From contig CAVTGA010000002.1 in NCBI GenBank assembly GCA_963734185.1, positions 62,001-126,000 on the forward strand: 64,000 nucleotides of DNA. The letters run 5' to 3'. Both the position numbers and the translations under genes were made by a program. This DNA comes from PALSA-894 sp963734185 (GTDB lineage: Bacteria; Pseudomonadota; Alphaproteobacteria; Rhizobiales; Xanthobacteraceae). How positions within the stretch are numbered: position 1 is the stretch's first letter; every line of letters begins with the position of its first letter. The notes beneath the pieces were generated by a model. The model did no database searches, was not told where the DNA came from, and worked only from the letters and a program-made list of their open reading frames with translations. Shown piece by piece: positions 7,993 through 15,985 of this stretch.

Positions 7993-8445
7993 ATGACGGT
8001 GTATCGGTCAGTCGCGTGGGGGGCTGCATTACTTATACTTTGCCTTATCAACATATTTGGGATCAGAAGTTTAAATGCAAGCAACTTTCTCCTGTCCAGC
8101 CCCGATTTTGTAGAAATGTCAAAAGCCGAGGTAGAGGCCTTGGCGCCGCAGTTCATGCAAGCATTTCCGAACTCGCGTTTCCTCAGGACGGGGCTGACAT
8201 CTTTAGCCGGGGATTGGCGGATCATCCGTGCCGAAGGCACGCACTGCGAGGAAGAGATTTGCCCTACGATAATTCTGCACGAAGGAGTTCCGTGGAACGT
8301 CCTGGTCAAAGCGGGGAAGGAAATAATCGTATCACACAATCTCGAGCAAGGTGAATTCCTGCAACTGAATATCCCGGGAAAAGGTAGCTCATACGCCGTA
8401 ATCACCTATTACGCCGGAACGAGAACCATTTACTTCGGTCAGTAG
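7993..8445 (+). CDS. Membrane-anchored/exported small protein, candidate partner of module 3
   Basis: Starting at ATG 7993 gives about 150 residues with one N-terminal hydrophobic segment ('VAWGAALLILCLINIFGI') and a soluble domain containing 'THCEEEICPTIILHEG', so it is anchored in the membrane or exported. Translation may actually begin at 7933, because that stub supplies the only good ribosome-binding site and is in frame, adding 20 residues. The stop lies 14 bp before the 8460 start. No family is recognised. It has the same position relative to an effector gene as the 2194 and 4562 genes, hence the inferred partner/immunity role. Confidence 0.5.
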   Translation: MTVYRSVAWGAALLILCLINIFGIRSLNASNFLLSSPDFVEMSKAEVEALAPQFMQAFPNSRFLRTGLTSLAGDWRIIRAEGTHCEEEICPTIILHEGVPWNVLVKAGKEIIVSHNLEQGEFLQLNIPGKGSSYAVITYYAGTRTIYFGQ

Positions 8446-8459
8446 CCACGGAGGAAAAA

Positions 8460-8630
8460 ATGCAACCCAATTACGAATTCATCGGACTCAATGCGACCCG
8501 ACTCTACCACAACCTCGATCGATTGCGATCATCTGCGGAGTTTCGAGCAATCGAAGCATCCGTGTCGCAAAAATACGACCGCGTGATCGTCATAATGGCG
8601 GAGAAGGTGATACCTTTCAAGACTCTATGA
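8460..8630 (+). pseudogene. 5' part of the module 3 effector gene, out of frame with the rest
   Basis: CACGGAGGAAAAA then ATG 8460 is the best ribosome-binding site in the array. It encodes 'MQPNYEFIGLNATRLY' and on to 'VIPFKTL', then TGA at 8628-8630. In the frame of the large downstream gene, codons are open from 8611 and read 'LYEGVNRAETTGDLGKTRYI' straight into 8707. Joining the two after 'FKT' needs a net +1 shift at 8619-8626 and gives a continuous, plausible N-terminal domain. This is a real frameshift, an assembly error, or conceivably recoding. Confidence 0.55.
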
Positions 8631-8706
8631 GGGAGTAAACAGGGCAGAAACGACAGGTGACCTCGGAAAGACGCGATATATCTACATTGAAACGTCTACA
8701 GCCTCA

Positions 8707-11700
8707 TTGAAGTTTGAGGATGGAATTTGGAAGAGCATGTCTGCCGAGCAGATTTTTGCGCATGCGATGGCACATGCCGCGAGCAATCTGCCATCGAGTA
8801 CGATTACTTTTATTCCGGATCCGCGAAACCCGCCGCCGAGCGAGCTGGAGGCGGCCTCCAGAACCGATCGTGTAACAAGCGAGGCTCAGCTTGCCGGTCC
8901 GCGCAACACTTTGCAGCCGCGCTTCGTGGAGAACGGAAATCCCGCATTTCCTGAGTTCAAGTTTACCGACGGGAATGGAATGATTCCGCAATCGGTATCT
9001 CAGGAGATATTGCCGCTTTTCCTGACTCCCGGCGAACTGATGCGCGGCGGTCGGCCGGTCAGTCGGATTGAGGAAGAATTCAACGGTCTTGGAGACAAGA
9101 CGAAGGTCACATTGTTCGGAGACGACGGCTCCAAGACTGCGGTCCAGATTGACCATGACAGCACCAAGGATTGGTCGCAGCAAACAACCTCGATCGACAC
9201 GCTGAACCGCACGGAAAGAACCGAGACTCACGACGACAGCGGCGCGATAGCAGCGCGGTACTTCGATCCTTCCGACACGCAACTCTGGACCGACCGCTGG
9301 GTCGACATCGACTCCTCGGGGCACACCATCGCCGACATCCGCGATTACACGGCGGTGGCCAATGATTGGGTGGCGCACCACACGCTGCCGACCGCCAACT
9401 TGTGGCAGGTGGATTCGGAGTTCATCACCGACTTCTCGGCGCAGGTCGAGCGCGCCGCGCTGCACGGCCTGTCGGTCGAGCAGCCGACGCCGGCGCCGAT
9501 CGACTATGAGCGCACCGGCTTCGGCTTCGATCTCGGCGCTTACGCCTTCGATCCCTCGGGGACGACCTTCTCGCTCGGCGGCTCCGGCGGCTCGGGCTCG
9601 GGCTTCGACTTCAGCGGGTATGTCTACGGCGGCGGCGGCGCGCTCACGCTCGGCCTCAAGGTCTCGGTGGAGACCAACCTGATGGACCTGGCCTTCGGGG
9701 GGCTCGGCTGGCTCTTTCCGGTGGTGCTCGACCTCGACGGCAACGGCGTGCGCATCGAGCCGCGCATGGATTTGCGCGTCTTCTTCAACGCCGACGGCGA
9801 CGCCGCGCTGGAGCGCACCGCCTGGGTCGGCGCCGGCGACGGCCTGCTGGCGCACGATCTCGACGGCAACGGGCAGATCACGCGCGCCGACGAGATCGCG
9901 TTCGCCGACCGCACCCCGGACCCGAACGACAGCGACCTTACGGCGCTCGCCACGCTTTACGACGCCAATGCCGACGGCGTGCTCGACGCCGGCGACGCCA
10001 TCTGGAACCAGCTGCGGGTGTGGAAGGATACCAACCGCAATGGCAAGAGCGACATCGGCGAGCTGAACTCGCTCGCCGCCTGGGGCATCAGCGCGATCTC
10101 GCTCGTCAGCGACCACCGCTCCTTCTCGCTGCCCGACGGCAGCCGCATCGAGGGGTTCGGCAGCTTCGTCATGAACGGCGCCACCCGCTCGCTCGCCGAC
10201 ACGGCGCTCGCGTTCCAGACCAACGGCTTCACGCGCTCGACCAACGGCGAGTTCGTCCACTATACGTCGCAGGACAATGCGACGGTCCGCACTTACGTGG
10301 ACGCCAGGCTGACCACGTCCTACAACACTCCGCCCGGGGCCGTGATCGAGATCGACGTGAATCCGGACCCGGATGGCTGGCTGGCCGGCCGGTTCAGCGA
10401 CCGGATCCTCATCCGCAATGCGACCAAGCCGCTCACTCTCTACGGCGACGAGGGCGACGACTGGCTGTGGAGCGGCGCCGGCAACGACGTGCTCGACGGC
10501 GGACCGGGTCTCGACAAGATGCTGGCCGGGGCGGGCGACGACACGGTCTATTTCGACGCCGTCGAGACCACGTCCCAGGACGCCATCGTGGACGGCGGGA
10601 CGGGTTACGACACCGGCTTCCTGATGCCGGGCGGCCCGGTCACCATCAGCCTCTCCTCCCACAACCTCGAGGCCCTGATCTCGAATGAATGGAACGACAC
10701 CATCTTCGCCAGCCCCTTCGCGGCGGCCTACATCGACGGGCGCGGCGGCAACGACACGATCCACGGCAGCGCGTTCGGCGACGTGCTGGTCGGCGGCACC
10801 GGCTCCGACCAGATCTTCGCCGGCGGCGGCGCCGACCTGATCTACGGCGGCGAGGGCAATGACGGGTTCGACGCCGGGTCCGGCAACGACGTGCTCGACG
10901 GCGGGGCCGGTGCCGACGTCATGGACGGAGGGCCGGGCGACGACACCATCATCATCGACCACGCCGGCGACTGGATCCACGCGCACGCCGGCCACGGCAA
11001 CGACACGGCGCGCGCCTCGGTCAGCTATCGGCTCGCCGGGGTCGAGATCGAGAACCTCACTCTCGCCGCCGGCGCCGGGGCGATCAGCGGCTGGGGCAAC
11101 GCGCTGGACAACTGGATCGAGGGCAACGAGAGCGCCAACCTCCTCTACGGCGAGGGCGGCGCCGACACCCTGGTCGGCGGCGCCGGCGACGACTATTACC
11201 TGATCGAGAATTCCGCCGACCGGGTGATCGAGCGGCCGGGCGAAGGCCGCGACACGGTGCACGCCTGGGCGAGCTTCACGCTCGGCGCGGAGATCGAGGT
11301 GCTGGCGCTCGGCCCCGGCGCCGGCGCGATCAGCGGCCGGGGCAACGCGCTCGACAACTGGATCGAGGGCAACGAGAGCGCCAACAACCTCTACGGCGAG
11401 GGCGGCGCCGACACCCTGGTCGGCGGCGCCGGCGACGACATCTACCATATCGACAATCCAGGCGACTCGATCATCGAGCACGCCCACCACGGCAACGACA
11501 CCGCGCGCGTCTCGATCAGCTATCGGCTCGCCGAGGTCGATATCGAGAACCTGGTGCTGGTCGAAGGCGCCGGCGCGGTCGACGGCGTCGGCAATGCAAT
11601 GAACAACACGCTGACCGGCAACGAGAGCAACAACACGCTCGACGGCGGCGGCGGCCTCGACACGCTGGCGGGCGGGGGCGGCGACGACACCTACCATATC

Positions 11701-13857
11701 GACAATCCCGGCGACTCGATCATCGAGCACGCCCACCACGGCAACGACACCGCGCGCGTCTCGATCAGCTATCGGCTCGCCGAGGTCGATATCGAGAACC
11801 TGGTGCTGGTGACGGGCGCCGGCGCGATCACCGGCGTCGGCAATGCAATGAACAACACGCTGACCGGCAACGAGAGCGCCAACGGGCTCGACGGCCTCGC
11901 CGGGGCCGACGTGATGGCGGGCGGTGCGGGCGACGACACCTACCATGTCGACAATCCAGGCGACATGGTCATCGAGCACGGCGGCGCGGGCTACGACACG
12001 GTGCGCTCCACTTTCAGCTACGGTCTCGCCGCCGAGGTCGAAGCGCTGGTGCTGCTCGGCAGCGCGGTCGACGGGGTCGGCAACGGCCTCGCCAACACCA
12101 TCACCGGAAACGCCGGCGACAACGGGCTCGACGGGCTCGGCGGGGCCGACATCCTGATCGGCGGCGCCGGCGTCGACCGCTACTACGTCGACAACCCGGG
12201 CGACCAGGTGGTGGAGCTGCCGGATGAGGGCATCGACTGGGTGCGGACGACGGTGAGCTACACGCTCGGCGCCAACGCCGAGATCCTGCTGCTGCTGGAG
12301 GGCGCCGGCGCCATCAACGGCAGCGGCAACGCGCTCGACAACTGGATCGGCGGCAACGAGAGCGCCAACAACCTCTACGGCGGCGGCGGCGGCGACACGA
12401 TGGAGGGCGGGGCCGGCGACGACTATTACCACGTCGAGAATTCCGGAGATTGGGTGATCGAGCGGCCGGGCGAGGGCCGCGACCTGGTGCATGCCTGGGT
12501 GAACTTCACGCTCGGCGCCGACATCGAGTTGCTGGCGCTCGGCGCCGGCGCCGGGGCGATCAACGGCGTCGGCAACGCGCTCGACAACTGGATCGGCGGC
12601 AACGAGAGCGCCAACCTCCTCTACGGCGGCGGCGGCGGCGACACGATGGAGGGCGGGGCCGGCGACGACTACTACCACGTCGAGAATTCCGGAGATTGGG
12701 CGATCGAGCGGCCGGGCGAAGGCCGCGACCTGGTGCATTCCTGGGTGAACTTCACGCTCGGCGCGGAGATCGAGAACCTGGCGCTCGGCGCCGGGGCCGG
12801 GGCCATCAACGGCGTCGGCAATGCGCTCGACAACTGGATCGGCGGCAACGAGAGCGCCAACCTCCTCTACGGCGGCGGCGGCGGCGACACGATGGAGGGC
12901 GGGGCCGGCGACGACTATTACCACGTCGAGAATTCCGGAGATTGGGCGATCGAGCGGCCGGGCGAAGGCCGCGACCTGGTGCATGCCTGGGTGAACTTCA
13001 CGCTCGGCGCCGACATCGAGTACCTGGCGCTCGGCGCCGGCGCCGGGGCGATCAACGGCGTCGGCAACGCGCTCGACAACTGGATCGGCGGCAACGAGAG
13101 CGCCAACCTCCTCTACGGCGGCGGCGGCGGCGACACGATGGAGGGCGGGGCCGGCGACGACTATTACCACGTCGAGAATTCCGGAGATTGGGCGATCGAG
13201 CGGCCGGGCGAAGGCCGCGACCTGGTGCATTCCTGGGTGAGCTTCACGCTCGGCGCGGAGATCGAGTACCTGGCGCTCGGCGCCGGCGCCGGCGCGATCC
13301 ACGGCATCGGCAACGCGCTCGACAACTGGATCGGCGGCAACGAGAGCGCCAACTACCTCTACGGCGGCGGCGGCGCCGACGGGATGGAGGGCGGGGCCGG
13401 CGACGACTATTACCAGGTCGAGAATTCCGGGGATTGGGTGTTCGAGCGGCCGGGCGAAGGCCGCGACACGGTGCACGCCTGGGTGGGCTTCACGCTCGGC
13501 CCGGAGATCGAGGTGCTGGCGCTCGGCGCCGGCGCCGGCGCCATCCACGGCATCGGCAACGCGCTCGACAACTGGATCGGCGGCAACGAGAGCGCCAACA
13601 ACCTCTACGGCGGCGGCGGCGGCGACACGATGGAGGGCGGGGCCGGCGACGACCGGCTCGCGGGCGGCGACGGCACCGACGCCGCGGTATTCTCCGGCGC
13701 GCGCCTCGACTATGCGGTCACGTTCGACGCGGCGACGCAAACCTACACCGTGGCGGACCGCCGCGCCGGCGCGCCCGACGGCAGCGACAGCGTCACCGGC
13801 GTGGAGCTGTTCCTGTTCGCCGACGGCGCGGTACACCAGTGGGAGCTCGTCGGCTAG
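8707..13857 (+). CDS. Full-length RTX-type calcium-binding effector, module 3
   Basis: The frame gives up to 1716 residues from TTG 8707 (ATG 8737 is possible); neither has a ribosome-binding site, so the authentic start is probably 8460 with a frameshift. The N-terminal part has 'IFAHAMAHAASN', which fits the position of a zincin HExxH motif but reads HAMAH, followed by an acidic/Asn-rich stretch as in M91-like domains. Next come the shared core (residues about 205-600) with EF-hand-like loops, classic RTX nonapeptides (GGxGxDxxx: 'GGNDTIHGSAFGDVLVGG'), about eleven ~82-residue RTX-containing repeats, and a terminal 'DYAVTFDAATQTYTVADR... FLFADGAV' block typical of type I secretion substrates. 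It is probably exported by an ABC/MFP/TolC system, none of which is in this window. Confidence 0.8.
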   Translation: MKFEDGIWKSMSAEQIFAHAMAHAASNLPSSTITFIPDPRNPPPSELEAASRTDRVTSEAQLAGPRNTLQPRFVENGNPAFPEFKFTDGNGMIPQSVSQEILPLFLTPGELMRGGRPVSRIEEEFNGLGDKTKVTLFGDDGSKTAVQIDHDSTKDWSQQTTSIDTLNRTERTETHDDSGAIAARYFDPSDTQLWTDRWVDIDSSGHTIADIRDYTAVANDWVAHHTLPTANLWQVDSEFITDFSAQVERAALHGLSVEQPTPAPIDYERTGFGFDLGAYAFDPSGTTFSLGGSGGSGSGFDFSGYVYGGGGALTLGLKVSVETNLMDLAFGGLGWLFPVVLDLDGNGVRIEPRMDLRVFFNADGDAALERTAWVGAGDGLLAHDLDGNGQITRADEIAFADRTPDPNDSDLTALATLYDANADGVLDAGDAIWNQLRVWKDTNRNGKSDIGELNSLAAWGISAISLVSDHRSFSLPDGSRIEGFGSFVMNGATRSLADTALAFQTNGFTRSTNGEFVHYTSQDNATVRTYVDARLTTSYNTPPGAVIEIDVNPDPDGWLAGRFSDRILIRNATKPLTLYGDEGDDWLWSGAGNDVLDGGPGLDKMLAGAGDDTVYFDAVETTSQDAIVDGGTGYDTGFLMPGGPVTISLSSHNLEALISNEWNDTIFASPFAAAYIDGRGGNDTIHGSAFGDVLVGGTGSDQIFAGGGADLIYGGEGNDGFDAGSGNDVLDGGAGADVMDGGPGDDTIIIDHAGDWIHAHAGHGNDTARASVSYRLAGVEIENLTLAAGAGAISGWGNALDNWIEGNESANLLYGEGGADTLVGGAGDDYYLIENSADRVIERPGEGRDTVHAWASFTLGAEIEVLALGPGAGAISGRGNALDNWIEGNESANNLYGEGGADTLVGGAGDDIYHIDNPGDSIIEHAHHGNDTARVSISYRLAEVDIENLVLVEGAGAVDGVGNAMNNTLTGNESNNTLDGGGGLDTLAGGGGDDTYHIDNPGDSIIEHAHHGNDTARVSISYRLAEVDIENLVLVTGAGAITGVGNAMNNTLTGNESANGLDGLAGADVMAGGAGDDTYHVDNPGDMVIEHGGAGYDTVRSTFSYGLAAEVEALVLLGSAVDGVGNGLANTITGNAGDNGLDGLGGADILIGGAGVDRYYVDNPGDQVVELPDEGIDWVRTTVSYTLGANAEILLLLEGAGAINGSGNALDNWIGGNESANNLYGGGGGDTMEGGAGDDYYHVENSGDWVIERPGEGRDLVHAWVNFTLGADIELLALGAGAGAINGVGNALDNWIGGNESANLLYGGGGGDTMEGGAGDDYYHVENSGDWAIERPGEGRDLVHSWVNFTLGAEIENLALGAGAGAINGVGNALDNWIGGNESANLLYGGGGGDTMEGGAGDDYYHVENSGDWAIERPGEGRDLVHAWVNFTLGADIEYLALGAGAGAINGVGNALDNWIGGNESANLLYGGGGGDTMEGGAGDDYYHVENSGDWAIERPGEGRDLVHSWVSFTLGAEIEYLALGAGAGAIHGIGNALDNWIGGNESANYLYGGGGADGMEGGAGDDYYQVENSGDWVFERPGEGRDTVHAWVGFTLGPEIEVLALGAGAGAIHGIGNALDNWIGGNESANNLYGGGGGDTMEGGAGDDRLAGGDGTDAAVFSGARLDYAVTFDAATQTYTVADRRAGAPDGSDSVTGVELFLFADGAVHQWELVG
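9327..10508 (+). repeat. Conserved core segment, copy C
   Basis: About 1.18 kb in the full-length gene. The first 0.82 kb matches copy A (3548-4366) and 9412-10508 matches copy B (6513-7608), with only scattered substitutions. It encodes the linker domain between the variable N-terminal domain and the RTX repeats. Confidence 0.85.
11128..13640 (+). repeat. Tandem ~246-bp (82-residue) RTX repeat array
   Basis: The motif AACGAGAGCGCCAAC recurs at 11128, 11371, then in diverged form near 11617, 11863 and 12109, and again exactly at 12355, 12601, 12847, 13093, 13339 and 13585, a period of 246 bp (243 once). The last five periods are almost identical at DNA level. Each unit encodes a Gly-rich RTX pair ('YGGGGGDTMEGGAGDD'), 'YYHVENSGDWAIERPGEGRD' and 'ALGAGAGAINGVGNALDNW'. 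The high identity implies recent expansion and predicts copy-number variation. Confidence 0.9.
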
Positions 13858-13861
13858 CGCC

Positions 13862-14086
13862 GTAGGGTGGGCAAAGGCGCGGCATCCGGCCCCCACTGTT
13901 GCGCTCAAATCGTTCGCGCCGTGCCCGCCTTCGCTGCGCCTTAAGCGCGTTAACGCGCGTCTTCGACCCGCTATGGGCGCGGCAAGCCCACGCCGAAGCC
14001 CGAAGGGCGTAGGCGGGTGGGCAAAAGCGCGCGAGCTTCGAGTCCTTAGTCGAACCCGACGGTGCTCGCGCTTTTGCCCACCCTAC
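13862..14086. repeat. Intergenic repeat bounded by inverted GTAGGGTGGGCAAA ends
   Basis: It begins GTAGGGTGGGCAAAGGCGCG directly after the RTX gene's stop and ends with the inverted version GCGCTTTTGCCCACCCTAC just before the stop codon of the minus-strand TadE-like gene. The interior holds GTGCCCGCCTTCGCTGCGCC and GAAGGGCGTAGGCGGGTGGGC. It fills the whole gap between two convergent genes. The copies at 452 and 25746 have the same opening. Confidence 0.7.
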
Positions 14087-14090
14087 AGGG

Positions 14091-14645
14091 TCAGCAGCTG
14101 TTGCAGGCGACCGAGTCGGAGAGGCGCGGACGCATGTAGATCTGGTCCTTGAGGTTCAAGGTGCCGGAGATGACGTAGCCGACGGTCGGCGTGTAGGCGT
14201 ATTCGGCCTCGGCCCAGATCAGCGTCGTGTTGGCGATGTTCAGCGCCGCCGGCAAAGTGACGGTCGAGTCGACGGCGCGCGCGGTGCCGTTCCTGGTCTT
14301 GCTCCAGGCGACCTTGGCGATGCCGGCATTATCGATCGACACGCTCGTCACCGTGACCTTGAGCTTGATGTCGCTGTAAGGCGCCACCACCGCGGTCGCG
14401 GCATTGAGGATGTTGGTCATGTCGGTCGCGTTCACGCTGGTCGACTGCGCCACCAGGTCGCTGAGCGAGCGCGCCACCAGCGTGACCTTGCGGTCGATGC
14501 TCACCCCTTGCGAGACCTCGACGCCGCCGAGATAGAGCGTGACCATCAGCGGCAGCAGCATGGCGAATTCAACGGCCGAGACGCCGCGCTTGTCGCGCGC
14601 GAAACGGCGCAGCTTGCGGACGGCACGAACAACGGCGGCGTTCAT
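14091..14645 (-). CDS. TadE-like pilus pseudopilin
   Basis: Starting at ATG 14645 (alternative ATG 14660, overlapping the upstream gene's stop), the product is about 184 residues. It has a basic N terminus, then 'KRGVSAVEFAMLLPLMVTLY', the TadE signature: Glu at the fifth position of the processed, hydrophobic helix. TadE/F/G proteins are minor pseudopilins processed by the prepilin peptidase (17242 gene) and needed for Flp pilus assembly. It forms a pair with the second TadE-like gene upstream (14657-15226, overlapping by a few bases), so they are co-transcribed. Its stop lies immediately next to the dispersed repeat 13862-14086. Confidence 0.85.
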   Translation of the reverse strand: MNAAVVRAVRKLRRFARDKRGVSAVEFAMLLPLMVTLYLGGVEVSQGVSIDRKVTLVARSLSDLVAQSTSVNATDMTNILNAATAVVAPYSDIKLKVTVTSVSIDNAGIAKVAWSKTRNGTARAVDSTVTLPAALNIANTTLIWAEAEYAYTPTVGYVISGTLNLKDQIYMRPRLSDSVACNSC

Positions 14646-14656
14646 GGCGCGATCTC

Positions 14657-15226
14657 TCATTGATAGGGCTCGTTGCGGAACGCGGCAGTGGCCATGATCA
14701 GGCGCTTGTTGCCCGCCATGTCGGCGAGGTTGAGCCCGAGCAGCGAGACATAGACCGGCCACTGGTACATCAGCCGCACGACGACGATCTCGCCCGGGCC
14801 GCCCGGCGAATAGGTGAAGTTGTTGACCAGGTTGCCGTTGCTGTCGATCGGCTTGGACACCGAGGCGTTCTGGAACGAGGACGCGGTGCGCACGTCGATC
14901 ATGACGCCGTTGTTGCAATCGAACATGCCGTAGATGCGCGAGCAGACCGCGGTCTTGAACTGTCCCTGATCGAAGCTCTGCGACTGCGCCTGGCCGGTCA
15001 TGATGAGCCGCGCCGAATCGGCCACCGCCGTCTCCAGCGTCTGGCTGGCGAAGAAGATGATCGCAGTTTCGATGATCGCGAACATCAAGGCGAGGAAGGG
15101 CGCCGCCACCAGGGCGAACTCGACCGCGGCCGCGCCGTCCTTGCGGCGCGCGAGCCGACGAACGGTGCGCACGCGGAACATCCGGCGCACCCCGAGAGCG
15201 AACCTGGTCGCGAATTTGTCCATCAT
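14657..15226 (-). CDS. TadE-like pilus pseudopilin
   Basis: 189 residues. After a basic leader, 'RKDGAAAVEFALVAAPFLAL' gives the TadE prepilin-type helix with the conserved Glu, followed by a ~130-residue extracytoplasmic domain containing Cys residues ('AVCSRIYGMFDCNNGVMID'). It is expected to be cleaved after Gly by the prepilin peptidase and to act in pilus assembly at the inner membrane. Two in-frame ATGs at the start (15226, 15223) are equivalent. It is divergent from the main cpa operon and separated from it by the pilin genes. Confidence 0.9.
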   Translation of the reverse strand: MMDKFATRFALGVRRMFRVRTVRRLARRKDGAAAVEFALVAAPFLALMFAIIETAIIFFASQTLETAVADSARLIMTGQAQSQSFDQGQFKTAVCSRIYGMFDCNNGVMIDVRTASSFQNASVSKPIDSNGNLVNNFTYSPGGPGEIVVVRLMYQWPVYVSLLGLNLADMAGNKRLIMATAAFRNEPYQ

Positions 15227-15417
15227 GGCTGAAACGCCTCAAGCCTCGTGCAAAGCCGGATGACCCGACGCGTCGAGCTTGGTTCTCGACCGCTTGACCA
15301 ATAGCAAAGCCGCATTGTCGAATTGTTGCGACGATGGAAGACAATGCGCCGCGCCGCGTTCAGCCTTCGTCAACCATGAGCGGCGAACGCCGGCGCGGCT
15401 TGCACGCCGGATATCCG

Positions 15418-15500
15418 CTCACTTGCCAGCTCACTTGCCAGCTCACTTGCCAGCCCACTTGGCCCGCTCACTTGGCCAGCCCACTTGGCCGGCTCATTTG
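15418..15500. repeat. Degenerate 12-bp tandem repeat (GCTCACTTGCCA)
   Basis: About seven tandem copies of GCTCACTTGCCA and its variants (GCCCACTTGGCC, GCTCACTTGGCC, GCTCATTTGGCC). The last unit contains the stop codon of the minus-strand gene at 15494. The rest of 15227-15493 shows nothing recognisable. Slippage here could alter the C terminus of that gene. Confidence 0.75.
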
Positions 15501-15985
15501 GCCGGCGCGGCAGTGGCCGAAGCCGAGGCGTTGCGGCTGCCCGACTGGGTCAACGTCGCAGCGAAGTAGTCGGGCGCGTCGCCGAGCGTGATGCGCCGCT
15601 CGCAGTTCGGCGCGCAGCTATAGCTCTCGCGCGCGGGCCCGCGATACACCAGGACCGTGTCGCTCGGACCGCGCACCTCGACGATCCGGTCCATCAACGG
15701 CTTGCCGGCGCGATCGAGCACGATCAGGTTGGTGGTGCCGTAGCCCTTGCCGGTCACCACCATCAGTCCGCCCGACTGCAGCGTCACATCGGCGATCATC
15801 GGATTGCCAACCACGATGGTGGCGACGCCTTGCGGCAGTTTGACCAGGGTTGCCTGGTCGACCACGACGGCGAGCGGCTCGGCGGCCAGCGACACCTGCC
15901 CGGCGAGCAGCGCAGCTAGCGCCCAGGCGAGCACCAAGGCGCGGCGCGCAGGGTTGCAGCGGTGGTTGCGGTCCGTGGTCGCCAT
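15494..15985 (-). CDS. Periplasmic pilus-formation N-domain protein (CpaC N-terminal-like)
   Basis: 163 residues with GAGGAG upstream and a signal peptide ('LVLAWALAALLAGQVSLAAE'). The body, 'VVVDQATLVKLPQGVATIVV' to 'GYGTTNLIVLDRAGKPLMDR', is the secretin N-terminal domain (T2SS/T3SS pilus N type) seen at the start of CpaC, here as a separate small protein without the secretin barrel. A similar domain opens the true CpaC at 18749 ('GKSVVIDLPRDARDVLVADP'). It probably works in the periplasm with the pilus secretin. 'YSCAPNCERRITLGD' near the C terminus may form a disulfide. Confidence 0.8.
   Translation of the reverse strand: MATTDRNHRCNPARRALVLAWALAALLAGQVSLAAEPLAVVVDQATLVKLPQGVATIVVGNPMIADVTLQSGGLMVVTGKGYGTTNLIVLDRAGKPLMDRIVEVRGPSDTVLVYRGPARESYSCAPNCERRITLGDAPDYFAATLTQSGSRNASASATAAPAK

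Noticed and set aside
2194..13857. Prophage or integrative element carrying the effector array
   Set aside because: There is no integrase, phage structural gene, tRNA target or flanking direct repeat identified in the window. The array can be explained by module recombination alone.
8704..13908. A 1734-residue open frame on the minus strand opposite the RTX gene
   Set aside because: It is a shadow of the GC-rich, codon-biased RTX gene. Its repeats (VAGPALHRVAAAAAVE-like) mirror the plus-strand tandem repeat, it has no ribosome-binding site, and it matches no family.
14091..15344. A 417-residue fusion on the minus strand covering both TadE-like genes
   Set aside because: The upstream half of this frame is the shadow of the 14657-15226 gene. 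Two separate TadE-type leaders ('AAAVEFALV' and 'VSAVEFAML') show two genes.
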